Assembly (NCBI RefSeq): GCF_017313225.1
Contig: NZ_JAFLNE010000004.1
Location: 372,001-436,000 of the forward strand
From: Allomuricauda sp. CAU 1633
GTDB taxonomy: Bacteria > Bacteroidota > Bacteroidia > Flavobacteriales > Flavobacteriaceae
Direction of reading: 5' to 3'
DNA length: 64,000 bases
The notes under the pieces are model-generated. The model was not told the DNA's origin. It made no database searches and saw only the letters and a list, made by a program, of their open reading frames with translations. Below, one piece after another: positions 17,665-25,922 of the stretch. The first letter of the stretch is position 1; every line of letters begins with the position of its first letter. The position numbers and the translations under genes are program-made.

Positions 17665-18580
17665 TGGATAAGGCCACAAATTCTTCCTTGGTCATTACTT
17701 TTCCAAATAGTCTGTCCTTCCAGTTCTTCCAACCGTATTTTTTTGAAAAAAACAACAATAGCAGTGGAAAAACCACAAAAACAGGAATCACAGCATCCCA
17801 TCCTAACGAGGGCTCTGAAATGTCTTTATAGATTGAATTGGTCTGAAAAGCGGTCCAGTCCGCGGTGACCAAAAGTGCTGTAATAAGGTTGTTTGCGGCA
17901 TGAAAACCGAGTGCGAGTTCCAACCCTTCGTCCATTAGTGTTAAAATTCCCAAGAAAAAGCCCGTTCCGATATAGTAAATAAGAATACCAAAACCCAATT
18001 TTTCCACTTCGGGGTTGGCAATGTGCATCAGTCCAAACAAGGTAGAAGTTACCACCAACGGCACCCATTTGTTCTTTGCCAGAATACCCAATCCTTGCAT
18101 CATGTGTCCTCTAAACAAATATTCTTCAAAACTGGTTTGCATGGGAATCAAAACAATGGCAATAATCGCCAAGGGGATAAATTTGACCAAATCAAAATTC
18201 AACACGTAACTATCCGGGGAAAAATAAATGTCAATCCCAACCAGAAGAATGGTGATGACTGTCCAAAGTCCAAATGAAAAAAAGATACGTCTCCAATCTA
18301 TTTTCTTTCGTGAAGTGGTCAATGAGGTAATGGATTGTTTATGGACAATATACGTCCAACCCAATACCACGAACAATCCTACCGCTAATGGAAACAAAAG
18401 GAAAATCAAAACCAAATTAGAACCAAATTCCGCTATAACTTGCTGCATGGTATCTTCCACGCTTACTGGAGAATTTACCGTGGCAATATAGTTGAGCACC
18501 ATAAACCCTATGAATGCAACCGGGATGATAAAATACTTCCACAGGCCAATGTCCCCTTTATACCCTTGTTCTATATACAT
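17642..18580 (-). CDS. CPBP family intramembrane glutamic endopeptidase
   Basis: The 312-residue membrane protein has about eight hydrophobic segments and the motifs of the Abi/CPBP (Rce1-like) protease family: FEEYLFRG with Glu152, Glu153 and Arg157, FGLMHIANP with the second catalytic His, and LGFHAANN with the third. Characterised relatives cleave prenylated proteins or act in self-protection and signalling; bacterial substrates are mostly unknown. It overlaps menC by 10 bp and menE by about 23 bp, so it is wedged within the men operon. A link between a membrane protease and quinone synthesis is not established. Confidence 0.9.
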   Translation of the reverse strand: MYIEQGYKGDIGLWKYFIIPVAFIGFMVLNYIATVNSPVSVEDTMQQVIAEFGSNLVLIFLLFPLAVGLFVVLGWTYIVHKQSITSLTTSRKKIDWRRIFFSFGLWTVITILLVGIDIYFSPDSYVLNFDLVKFIPLAIIAIVLIPMQTSFEEYLFRGHMMQGLGILAKNKWVPLVVTSTLFGLMHIANPEVEKLGFGILIYYIGTGFFLGILTLMDEGLELALGFHAANNLITALLVTADWTAFQTNSIYKDISEPSLGWDAVIPVFVVFPLLLLFFSKKYGWKNWKDRLFGKVMTKEEFVALSNGESNLA

Positions 18581-19623
18581 AAATCTTCAATTAAATTATG
18601 TTTCCATTGTTTTGTCTTGCTATAATACAATTTCCCGTTTGAAACCTCCAACGGACTTTTAAAATTGTTGGTGTACAGACTTCCGGTACCCAAGCCTTGA
18701 GGCATGGAATTTCCCAACGTATAGGTCCATTGCGCAATAGCGTTGAGCCCGATATTGCTTTCCAAAGCACTGGTTACCCACCACCCTATTTGATACTTTT
18801 CCGCGAGATCTATCCATTCTCGGCATCCATTAAAACCACCCACCAAACTAGGCTTCAATATAATATATTGTGGCTTTATGGTTTGTAGCAATTGTTCCTT
18901 TTCCGTTACATAAAAAATACCAATCAATTCCTCGTCCAAGGCGATGGGCAATGGCGTATTCTGGCAAAGTTCTGCCATTTGTTCCCATTGACCGGGCTTA
19001 ATGGGTTGTTCTATGGAGTGGAGTTGATATTCTGATAGTTGTTGTAGCTTCTCCATGGCATCAGTAGGTGAAAAAGCACCATTGGCATCGACCCGAAGTT
19101 CAATTTCTTGTGGTGTGAAGTTATTCCGGATAGTTTTTAATATGGAAAGTTCAGCAGCAAAATCTATGGCTCCAATCTTCATTTTAATGCATTGGAAACC
19201 ATCTTTTAGTTTTTGTTTTAGTTGGGAGAGCATAAATGCTTCATCTCCCATCCAGATGAGTCCGTTAATGGGTATCGCCGATTCTTTTTTAGTAAATTCA
19301 GAAGGAAACAGCTCAAAGGGATTTTGGGACTGCAGTGATAAGAATGCTTGTTCCAGCCCAAATTGAAGGGAAGGGAATCCGTTCAATTCCTGCAGTAAAC
19401 CATCTTGTCCCAAATGGATGTTTTCACAGACCCATTGCAACTTTTCTTCATAACCGGGAACATCGTCTACACTCAACCCTCGTAAAATACCGCACTCTCC
19501 TATTCCATAACGGTTCTCATCCTGAAGCAACAGAAACCAAGTCTCTTTTTGCGTCAAAACGCCACGTGACGTCCCACTGGGAATCTTAAAATTTAGGATA
19601 TACTTTTTATAGGTAGCTTTCAT
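18571..19623 (-). CDS. menC: o-Succinylbenzoate synthase (MenC)
   Basis: MenC dehydrates SHCHC to o-succinylbenzoate. The 350-residue protein is an enolase-superfamily member: an N-terminal capping domain with GIGECGILRGLS, then the barrel with the catalytic lysine motif CIKMKIG, the metal ligands in LRVDANGAF and HSIEQPI, and ALDEELIG further on. A terminal LEVSNGKLYYSKTKQWKH closes the protein. It is the first gene of menC-CPBP-menE, overlapping the next gene by 10 bp. A good promoter lies directly before the ATG. Muconate cycloisomerase or dipeptide epimerase share the fold, but the operon context fixes the call. Confidence 0.92.
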   Translation of the reverse strand: MKATYKKYILNFKIPSGTSRGVLTQKETWFLLLQDENRYGIGECGILRGLSVDDVPGYEEKLQWVCENIHLGQDGLLQELNGFPSLQFGLEQAFLSLQSQNPFELFPSEFTKKESAIPINGLIWMGDEAFMLSQLKQKLKDGFQCIKMKIGAIDFAAELSILKTIRNNFTPQEIELRVDANGAFSPTDAMEKLQQLSEYQLHSIEQPIKPGQWEQMAELCQNTPLPIALDEELIGIFYVTEKEQLLQTIKPQYIILKPSLVGGFNGCREWIDLAEKYQIGWWVTSALESNIGLNAIAQWTYTLGNSMPQGLGTGSLYTNNFKSPLEVSNGKLYYSKTKQWKHNLIEDLCI

Positions 19624-19633
19624 CCAATGGTTT

Positions 19634-19663
19634 CAAATGTAACCATATTTAGGATGCTACAAC
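19634..19663 (-). promoter_or_regulatory. Promoter of the menC-CPBP-menE operon
   Basis: On the minus strand TTG(19660-19662) lies 18 bp before TACATTTG (19634-19641), matching the Bacteroidota -33/-7 pattern. The -7 element is only ten bases from the menC ATG, so the leader is very short. Confidence 0.5.
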
Positions 19664-19673
19664 CAAAAAATCA

Positions 19674-21635
19674 TCAGCTAAAGTTGAACCAAAAGCGAAC
19701 TCCTTCGGTTTGCGTGTCTATGTTTAACTTGGATTGTAATTGGTTTACCAATCGGTTCATTAAACGGATTCCCATTGAAGAATGGGTGCGCTCCTCTGTG
19801 TCTTCAGGAAGACCAACCCCGTTATCGGTGTATTCAAAATAGCCTTGATCGCCATTTTTACGGAGATGAATGTAGATCTTGCCATTATCATCACTATCAG
19901 GAAAAGCATATTTAAAAGAATTGGACACCAATTCGTTCAAAATCAATCCAAAAGGAATGGCTCTATCAATATCCAATTCAGTGCCTTCAGCGTCAATGGT
20001 AATGCTAATGTTGTGACCGCCCTTCTTGTAAACCGACTGAACACTATTGATAAGACTTTCAATGTACCCCTGCATTTCAATGACGGATAAATCATCATTC
20101 TGATACAATTTTTGGTGTATCAATGCCATGGCTTTCACCCTACTCTTGCCTTCTTCCAATGCCTCAATGGCCGCCTTGCTACGCGTATTTTTGGTTTGAA
20201 GACTCAACAAGCTGGAAACCATTTGCAAGTTGTTCTTTACCCTGTGGTGGATTTCCTTGAGCAGGGAATCTTTTTCAATCAGCGCGTTTTCAATGATGTG
20301 CTTTTGTTCGGCAATTAAACGTTGGTTCTTGATACTCTTTAAATAGGCATAGACCAACCCGGCAAAACCGAGCAATGTGAAAATAAGGGAGATGAAAACC
20401 AAATTGATGCGTTCATCCTTTGCCTTCATTTCACTCCGGGCCAACTCATTGATTCGCTTTTGTTCCTCAATCAAGCGTTGCGAGTTCTCCAAATCTTCAT
20501 TGGCCACAATGGTCACCAACTGTTGTTTTATAATGGAGGACTGTTTTTGCGCCATGGAATCCTTGATACGTTCATTACGTTTGTAGTACATGGCCGCATT
20601 TTTGTAGTTCTCCACCCTGTCATAATAAGCCGCCAATAGGCTGTTTCGCTTAATCACCTGTTGGATCCCAATATTATCAAACTCAATATCAAGGTTTCGT
20701 TTTGCTGCCAAAAATCGGTCCATCTGCAAATTGGCATTTGCCAAATAGAGGGTATTCTCTACCATCTCACTTTTATGGCTGTTCTTGGATGACGTATCCA
20801 ATACTTCAATGCTACTTTCCAAAAGTGGAATGGCCTGCTCATATTCGCCCAGCATTACATGGCACTTTCCTATATTTCCTTCTATTTCAGCTTTGAGCAA
20901 ATCACTTTCAAAAATTTCGTCTTCACTTTTTTGAATAGAGATGTCATTAAGATAAACATCCAAATAGGCTTTTGCTTTCTTCAATTCGCTCAACGCAGTT
21001 GGTGCTGAATTATCAAGACGAAGATAGTTTCCCACTTTGCTATGGTATTTCGCCAATCCATAAGAATCATTATCGGCGATGGTGGGCTTTACCTCCATAA
21101 TGTATTGGTTCCTAGCCACCCGGTACAATCCTAAGTTGCTGTAGATATCATAGAAGGAAACGTTATCTGTAATGCCCATTTCTTTTTTCTGCTTCCTGAT
21201 TTCTATTTGCTTATCAAAAAGCTGGAGGTTGGCATAGTTATCGTCCAAAACATCCAAGACCGCTGTTTGCGAGTCTACATCCAATGAGTCTTTAGCGGCA
21301 TAAATATCTTTGGCCAAGGTGGTACTTTTGTCGTATTCACCAAGATCATTATAAATCTGTGCCTGCATTATCTGATACAAACGAAGGGCAGTTGTATCGT
21401 TGGTTGTCTGTGCGTTGGAGAGGTATATTTTGATGGTCTCCAACCAGTCGTAGGCCGAGTTCTGATTATATCTATCGACAGAATTGAAAAAAACGTTGAA
21501 CCGTTCTTTTGGGAGATTGGTATCTTGGAATTCCTTTAAAACACTCTGCTCCTGGTCGTCAAAAGACTGTGCAGAACCGCTGTAAAGAAAAACAAAGCAA
21601 AATACAGTGAATAAAAATCTTACGTAACGTTCCAT
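19674..21635 (-). CDS. TPR sensor histidine kinase with HisKA_2-type dimerisation domain
   Basis: The start is placed at ATG 21635 because the product (653 residues) then begins with a clear signal peptide, MERYVRFLFTVFCFVFLYSGSAQ. Residues about 25-370 are tetratricopeptide-like helices in the periplasm, followed by a helical stalk, one membrane helix (INLVFISLIFTLLGFAGLVYAYLKS) and a short coiled coil. The phosphoacceptor motif is EIHHRVKNNLQMVSSLLSLQ near residue 458, typical of HisKA_2 kinases, then an ATPase domain with LILNELVSNSFKYAF and DNGVGLP. It lies 534 bp downstream of a LytTR response regulator gene, its most likely partner, but LytTR regulators more often pair with LytS-type kinases. 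Confidence 0.88.
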   Translation of the reverse strand: MERYVRFLFTVFCFVFLYSGSAQSFDDQEQSVLKEFQDTNLPKERFNVFFNSVDRYNQNSAYDWLETIKIYLSNAQTTNDTTALRLYQIMQAQIYNDLGEYDKSTTLAKDIYAAKDSLDVDSQTAVLDVLDDNYANLQLFDKQIEIRKQKKEMGITDNVSFYDIYSNLGLYRVARNQYIMEVKPTIADNDSYGLAKYHSKVGNYLRLDNSAPTALSELKKAKAYLDVYLNDISIQKSEDEIFESDLLKAEIEGNIGKCHVMLGEYEQAIPLLESSIEVLDTSSKNSHKSEMVENTLYLANANLQMDRFLAAKRNLDIEFDNIGIQQVIKRNSLLAAYYDRVENYKNAAMYYKRNERIKDSMAQKQSSIIKQQLVTIVANEDLENSQRLIEEQKRINELARSEMKAKDERINLVFISLIFTLLGFAGLVYAYLKSIKNQRLIAEQKHIIENALIEKDSLLKEIHHRVKNNLQMVSSLLSLQTKNTRSKAAIEALEEGKSRVKAMALIHQKLYQNDDLSVIEMQGYIESLINSVQSVYKKGGHNISITIDAEGTELDIDRAIPFGLILNELVSNSFKYAFPDSDDNGKIYIHLRKNGDQGYFEYTDNGVGLPEDTEERTHSSMGIRLMNRLVNQLQSKLNIDTQTEGVRFWFNFS

Positions 21636-21838
21636 TAATTTACTTACGATATATGGTTCTCCAAGAATTTCTTGTAGAACCATAGTATGGTTTGTGCCCT
21701 TTATTTGTCTTCCCCGTAAGATGATTTCTGCGCTGGATGTATTTTATCGATTCAACCTTTGGAATCAACGTATGGGGTATATAAAGAACGTTAGTTTGGC
21801 GTCAAAATTAAATGCAAAGGGACAGACTTGTTCAGTAT

Positions 21839-21869
21839 TGTTGTGAAACTGCTCATTTCTGTTGTGAAA
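21839..21869. repeat. Direct repeat TGTTGTGAAA, two copies with 21-bp period
   Basis: Identical ten-base copies lie at 21839-21848 and 21860-21869, two DNA helical turns apart. A third copy, TTGTTGTGAA, is at 22064-22073, followed by a degenerate GTTGTGG at 22084. Paired direct repeats two turns apart are the usual layout of LytTR response-regulator sites; the adjacent upstream gene encodes such a regulator. Binding is an inference. Confidence 0.55.
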
Positions 21870-22115
21870 TGTATCCAAGGGTATGTCAAACGACCTTTTA
21901 TCGATGTTTTGTGCATTTCATGGAATTAGGAGAGTTGTAAAATCAAAAAAGGCCTTGCTATTAAACAAGACCCTTTTACGAGAACACTATATGAAAATGA
22001 AAAAATTACTTTCTAATTATTTACACTGCTAAAGTAGGTCAGGCTTACCATAGTGGGAAAACATTGTTGTGAACTTGTAAAAAGTTGTGGTCAGTTCAGG
22101 AGAAAAGTTTGTGGC

Positions 22116-22145
22116 ACAAAAAAAGCACCTGAAAAAGGTGCTCTT
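22116..22145 (-). terminator. Terminator of the SPOR-menA-response regulator operon
   Basis: On the minus strand AGCACCT / AGGTGCT form a 7-bp stem with a five-base loop followed by a run of seven T. It lies 25 bp after the stop of the LytTR gene. Confidence 0.85.
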
Positions 22146-22169
22146 TATATTCTAATTTTCTTTATAAAA

Positions 22170-22925
22170 TCAACTGTTCATCGACGAAAGGATAAACTCC
22201 TTGAAATCCTTGGAAATGGGAATCAAGTTGTTGTTGATCATAATGTCTTTTGAGTTGATGGCATCTATATGATCCACATTTACGATATAGGATTTGTGCG
22301 CCCTATAAAATTTATTCTTGGGCAATTTCTCCAAATAATCCTTCAATGGGGAACGAACCAAAAACTTTTTATCTGCAGTGTTGACTTCCAAATAGACATT
22401 GTCAGCTTTGATGAACTGGATGTCCGTGAACTGAATCCTATAATAAAGGTGTTGCTTTTTAACGAAGATGGAATCCTTCAATACGGAGTTGGAGGTAAAG
22501 CTTTCGCCTTCTTCCCCTTCTTCGTCCCTTATTTCTCCCTTCTTATTATAGTTGAAATTGGAAAGTGCAATTTCTATGGAAGTATATAGGTCTTGCTGTT
22601 CAAATGGTTTTACCAAATAACCATCTGGTTTTACTGTTTTTGCATTTTCAACTGTGGCCCTATCCGAGTTGGAGGTCACAAAAATGAAGGGAATGTTGTA
22701 GGATTCCCTGATGTGCTTTCCTAAATCAATCCCAGTTTTATCAGAAGCCAAGATGATATCGATCAGGACCAGGTCAACATGATTATTTTTCAATACCTCC
22801 ACGGCCTGTTCATAGACAATCACATTATCCACAATCTCATAGCCGATCTCTTCCAGCATGGACTGCATGTCATCTGCAATGATGACATTGTCCTCAACAA
22901 TTAAAATTTTAATGGGATGTTCCAA
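22170..22925 (-). CDS. LytTR family response regulator
   Basis: The 251-residue protein has a receiver domain (about 5-120) with acidic pocket Glu11/Asp12, phosphoacceptor Asp56, Thr84 and Lys106 in LVKPF, a short acidic linker (EIRDEEGEEGES), and a LytTR DNA-binding domain (about 150-250) with IQFIKADNVYLEV and FYRAHKSYIVNVDHI. It should bind DNA as a dimer on two direct repeats when phosphorylated. The start is TTG 22925: an in-frame stop lies five codons upstream and no ATG or GTG exists before the receiver domain. It follows menA by 33 bp and is probably the last gene of the SPOR-menA unit. Confidence 0.92.
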   Translation of the reverse strand: MEHPIKILIVEDNVIIADDMQSMLEEIGYEIVDNVIVYEQAVEVLKNNHVDLVLIDIILASDKTGIDLGKHIRESYNIPFIFVTSNSDRATVENAKTVKPDGYLVKPFEQQDLYTSIEIALSNFNYNKKGEIRDEEGEEGESFTSNSVLKDSIFVKKQHLYYRIQFTDIQFIKADNVYLEVNTADKKFLVRSPLKDYLEKLPKNKFYRAHKSYIVNVDHIDAINSKDIMINNNLIPISKDFKEFILSSMNS

Positions 22926-22958
22926 GTTGCTTAAAGTTTATTTGGTTGTATATCAAAA

Positions 22959-23867
22959 TTACAAAAAATTATTAATAGCAATATAGAACAATATAGCCAG
23001 TGCAAAAGTACTGAGCGCCAATTTTTTAAGCTCGCCGTCCAGTTCTCCCGGTTCTTGGGTTTTTAGTACCGTTGCCAAATGAATCAAAATGGGCAGAAAA
23101 GCCAGCATAAAATACGTGTTCAATAGGCTGATTTTTTCCAGCCAGATATACCCTAGAAAACATAGAACCGCTAGGGAAATCAATGCAAAATGATACCGCT
23201 TTCCATTGGCGAACCCCATTTTGACCACCAAAGTGTTCTTTCCCGATTTTTTATCCGAAACCACATCCCTGAGATTGTTCAGATTGAGCACACCAACGCA
23301 CAACAGTCCTATGGACACGGCTGGAAGCAATGAGGCCCAATCCAAAGTCTTGGTATATAAAAACTTACTTCCCAAAACCCCTAAAAGTCCAAAAAATAGA
23401 AAAACAAACACATCCCCCAACCCTATATACCCATATGCATTGGAACCAATGGTATATTTAAGGGCGGCCCAAATGCTCAAAGTTCCCAAAAAGAAAAAGA
23501 GAAGGACATAAATCCAATTTTCAGTACCGAATGCCAGATAGATAAGTGCCACAGCCAATATCATGGAAATGATACTTGAAATAATGATTCCCCTTTTTAA
23601 AACAGGGCGTGATAATAGCCCACTTTGGAGCGCTCTCGAAGGACCAATCCTATCCTCATTATCAGTGCCCTTTACCCCATCGCCATAGTCATTGGCAAAG
23701 TTGGAAGTGACCTGAAAACCGATGGTGGTCAATAAGGCCAACACAAAAATGCCCAGTTCAAAAAATCCTTGTTTTCTGGCTAAAGCAGTACCTACAATAA
23801 TTCCTGATAATGAAAGAGGAAGGGTGCGCAGTCTAGCGGCCTGAACCCAGACCTTAATATTTCCCAA
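22959..23867 (-). CDS. menA: 1,4-Dihydroxy-2-naphthoate polyprenyltransferase (MenA)
   Basis: MenA attaches the isoprenoid chain to DHNA, giving demethylmenaquinone, in the cytoplasmic membrane. The 302-residue protein has about eight or nine membrane helices and the UbiA-family signature NFANDYGDGVKGTDNEDR near residue 57, whose aspartates bind Mg-diphosphate, followed by a second acidic loop NNLRDVVSDKKSGKNTL. The start is TTG 23867 (MGNIKVWVQAARLRTLPLS); it lies two bases after the stop of the SPOR gene and no ATG is available before the first helix, so translational coupling is likely. Confidence 0.95.
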   Translation of the reverse strand: MGNIKVWVQAARLRTLPLSLSGIIVGTALARKQGFFELGIFVLALLTTIGFQVTSNFANDYGDGVKGTDNEDRIGPSRALQSGLLSRPVLKRGIIISSIISMILAVALIYLAFGTENWIYVLLFFFLGTLSIWAALKYTIGSNAYGYIGLGDVFVFLFFGLLGVLGSKFLYTKTLDWASLLPAVSIGLLCVGVLNLNNLRDVVSDKKSGKNTLVVKMGFANGKRYHFALISLAVLCFLGYIWLEKISLLNTYFMLAFLPILIHLATVLKTQEPGELDGELKKLALSTFALAILFYIAINNFL

Positions 23868-23869
23868 GA

Positions 23870-24472
23870 TTAATACGGATCTTCAATTTGAATTCGTTTT
23901 CCATCTTGATAGGAAGCCACAAAAGCATCCTTAAAGCCCATTTGTACCAATTGCTTTCTAAACGTTTGGGCTTCATCCAAGGTTTCAAAATTACCCAAGG
24001 AATACGCATAAAATGGGTTTGTTTTTACAAAAAGGGTATTGGTCAATGCTTCAGAGGCCAAGGTGACGTTGTTATCCACAAAGGATTTTACCTGTACGGA
24101 ATATATTTTTTCCTTATCCAAAAACGCCTTGGCCAAATAGAATTCCCTTACCAAACTAAGCTCCTCATTTTGTGCCTTAAGGTTATCAATGCGGGTTTTA
24201 ACCGCATCCAAACTATCTATGGAAACCAAAAGATGGTTATTTTGATTTTCAAATGAATTCTTGCTACTCAACCCAGCTGTGAAGGAAGTGATGGCCAAGA
24301 CCCCTACCACAAACAAGCCCGTAATGCCCAGTAAAACATTGCGTTGCAGCCTTATTTTTCGGAGGTCCTTGTTCTTGTATTTAATTTGATCTAAAAGTCT
24401 TTCGTTGATAATCTGGGCCTTATCTATATCCTTATGAAGGTCCAACAAATCACTTTCTTCAATAAAAGGCAT
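23870..24472 (-). CDS. Membrane-anchored SPOR-like protein
   Basis: The 200-residue protein has a basic, helical cytoplasmic N-terminus (about 1-45), one membrane helix (VLLGITGLFVVGVLAITSF, about 47-66), a short coiled coil and a C-terminal SPOR-like domain (about 123-195, YSVQVKSF ... FYAYSLGNFETLDEAQTFRKQLVQMGFKDAFVASY). SPOR domains bind denuded peptidoglycan at division sites, or act as generic repeats in periplasmic proteins. It is two bases ahead of menA and shares its transcript. The pairing with quinone synthesis is probably positional only. Confidence 0.8.
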   Translation of the reverse strand: MPFIEESDLLDLHKDIDKAQIINERLLDQIKYKNKDLRKIRLQRNVLLGITGLFVVGVLAITSFTAGLSSKNSFENQNNHLLVSIDSLDAVKTRIDNLKAQNEELSLVREFYLAKAFLDKEKIYSVQVKSFVDNNVTLASEALTNTLFVKTNPFYAYSLGNFETLDEAQTFRKQLVQMGFKDAFVASYQDGKRIQIEDPY

Positions 24473-24544
24473 ACGTTAAGTGGTTTTATAAATTCTAACA
24501 GCTCGCTAAAAGCATAGCTGTCAGTAAGTTAAATTAGGTTTATA

Positions 24545-24552
24545 CAAATGTA
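24545..24552 (-). promoter_or_regulatory. Probable -7 promoter element of the SPOR-menA operon
   Basis: TACATTTG on the minus strand, 73 bp before the ATG at 24472. Minus-strand TTTG copies occur 11 and 15 bp further upstream, somewhat close for a -33 element. Confidence 0.4.
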
Positions 24553-24636
24553 AAATTTTTGGTCAAACAAAAAAACTTAGCGGTATGAAATTAATTTCTT
24601 GTTTTCATACTTATATACTTCTCAATTTCTAGCTGC

Positions 24637-25467
24637 TCAAACCAAATAAATTCCATCATCTTTAATATTGATTTTTCGCTGTCGATATAAAATCCCCACT
24701 CCCTTTTTAAACGCCTTTTTGCTCAAATGGAGTTGGTGCTGTATTTCCTCTGGGGATGATTTATCATGCAAAGGCAAAAAACCATTGTTTTGCTGCAATT
24801 TATCAAATATGATCTTGGCGGTGGGTTCCAACATTTTGGCCCCAATGGGTTGCGGTGAAATGTCAATTTTTTTATCATCCCGCACATTTTTGATATACCC
24901 TTTAAATTGGCTTCCCACCGAAACGGGTTTGAACAAGTCACTTACAAAAATGAGTCCTTTGTGCTTTTGGTCTACGATTACTTCCCAGCCCAGTGGGGTT
25001 TTTCGGGTCACCAATACCTCCACTTCATCATTGACCTCATAGGCCACATCCTCATTGGATAAAAATTTATTGATTCGGCTTGACCCTACTAATCGGAAGG
25101 TCTCCTCATCCAAATAACAGTGAACGATGTAGTTTTTCCCTTCCTCCATACGTTGGGCTTGCTCCCGAAAGGGTACCAAGAGATGTTTTTCCAAACCCCA
25201 TTCCATGAACGCCCCAAAATCGGCAACTTCGGCCACTTTTAAAGACGCAAATCCATTTCGCTTAATGTACGGTTTTAGTGTGGTGGCAATCGGTCGCTCA
25301 TTATTATCGAGATAACAAAACACCTCCATTTCAGCATCAATCTGAAAATCCTCCGGTACATATTTATTGGGCAGCAACACTTCTGTTCCCTCATCATCTC
25401 CCAAAAAAAGCCCAACACTTGTACTTCGCAATACTTTTAAAGTGTTATAATCTCCCAATTTTATCAT
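24637..25467 (-). CDS. cvfB: CvfB family S1-like RNA-binding protein
   Basis: The 276-residue protein is built of S1-like OB folds: residues 1-65 (LGDYNTLKVLRSTSVGLFLGDDEGTEVLLP), 68-135 (FASLKVAEVADFGAFMEWGLEKHLLVP) and 140-215, followed by a C-terminal winged-helix domain (about 220-276, HQLHLSKKAFKKGVGILYRQRKI). This is the layout of CvfB (YitL), an RNA-binding protein that affects virulence-factor expression in staphylococci; the role in flavobacteria is unknown. It sits between DUF2853 and the SPOR-menA unit but behind its own terminator and promoter. Confidence 0.92.
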   Translation of the reverse strand: MIKLGDYNTLKVLRSTSVGLFLGDDEGTEVLLPNKYVPEDFQIDAEMEVFCYLDNNERPIATTLKPYIKRNGFASLKVAEVADFGAFMEWGLEKHLLVPFREQAQRMEEGKNYIVHCYLDEETFRLVGSSRINKFLSNEDVAYEVNDEVEVLVTRKTPLGWEVIVDQKHKGLIFVSDLFKPVSVGSQFKGYIKNVRDDKKIDISPQPIGAKMLEPTAKIIFDKLQQNNGFLPLHDKSSPEEIQHQLHLSKKAFKKGVGILYRQRKINIKDDGIYLV

Positions 25468-25471
25468 AGTG

Positions 25472-25479
25472 CAAAGGTA
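25472..25479 (-). promoter_or_regulatory. -7 promoter element of cvfB, implying a leaderless transcript
   Basis: TACCTTTG on the minus strand ends four bases before the ATG at 25467, so transcription would begin at or next to the start codon. No clear -33 element is visible. Confidence 0.45.
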
Positions 25480-25497
25480 GATTGAAAATACGGGTAT

Positions 25498-25526
25498 AAA
25501 AAAAGCCGCCCCAAAAGGACAGCTCT
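25498..25526 (-). terminator. Terminator after the DUF2853 gene
   Basis: On the minus strand AGCTGTCC and GGGCGGCT pair over eight positions (two G-T pairs) around a short T-rich loop and are followed by seven T. It ends the menI-menF-menD-DUF2853 transcript. Confidence 0.8.
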
Positions 25527-25544
25527 ACTTTAGGATAAACCCTA

Positions 25545-25886
25545 TTAATTATAAACGGATTCTTTTCCAAAATACTTGGTCAGCATATAGTAGATCACCG
25601 CACGGTACTTATTCTTGTCCGAGCGACCATATCCATCAATAATACTATTGATTGCCTCCATTAATGCGGGATTGTCTGCCAGCCCTAGTTTTTTGACCAA
25701 GAAATTGTTCTTTACGGTCTCCAATTCCTTTTCGTCCGACCCTGAAACACGCGAAGCATCCAAATTGTATATGGCCGGACCTAGGCCAATAGCTACTTTG
25801 GTCAACAGGTCCATATCTGGTGCCTCTCCAAATTTACCTTGGATGTCCTCGGCGTACTTTGTGATCAATTCGTCTCGTTTGCTCAT
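25545..25886 (-). CDS. DUF2853 family protein
   Basis: The 113-residue acidic, all-helical protein (MSKRDELITKYAEDIQGKFGEAPDMDLLTKVAIGLGPAIYNLDASRV ...) matches the DUF2853 pattern, including the ending RAVIYYMLTKYFGKE. It is cytoplasmic with no catalytic motif visible; structures of the family show a helical bundle of unknown function. It follows menD by 36 bp and precedes a terminator, so it is the last gene of the menI-menF-menD unit. Confidence 0.85.
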   Translation of the reverse strand: MSKRDELITKYAEDIQGKFGEAPDMDLLTKVAIGLGPAIYNLDASRVSGSDEKELETVKNNFLVKKLGLADNPALMEAINSIIDGYGRSDKNKYRAVIYYMLTKYFGKESVYN

Positions 25887-25922
25887 GATTGATTAGTGTT
25901 TTGTTTGATTTTTACTCAGCTT

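Larger units (their letters stand above)
21636..22169. other. 534-bp intergenic region between response regulator and kinase genes
   Basis: No convincing gene is present; the longest plausible small frame (ATG at about 21990, 13 codons) has no support. The region holds a terminator at its right end (22116-22145), the repeated motif TTGTTGTGAA (see 21839-21869 and 22064-22073), an imperfect hairpin around 21945-21974 (AAAAGGCCTTG / CAAGACCCTTTT) and a lone -7-like TAATTTTG on the minus strand at 21803-21810 that could start the kinase transcript with a leader of about 160 bases. Confidence 0.6.
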
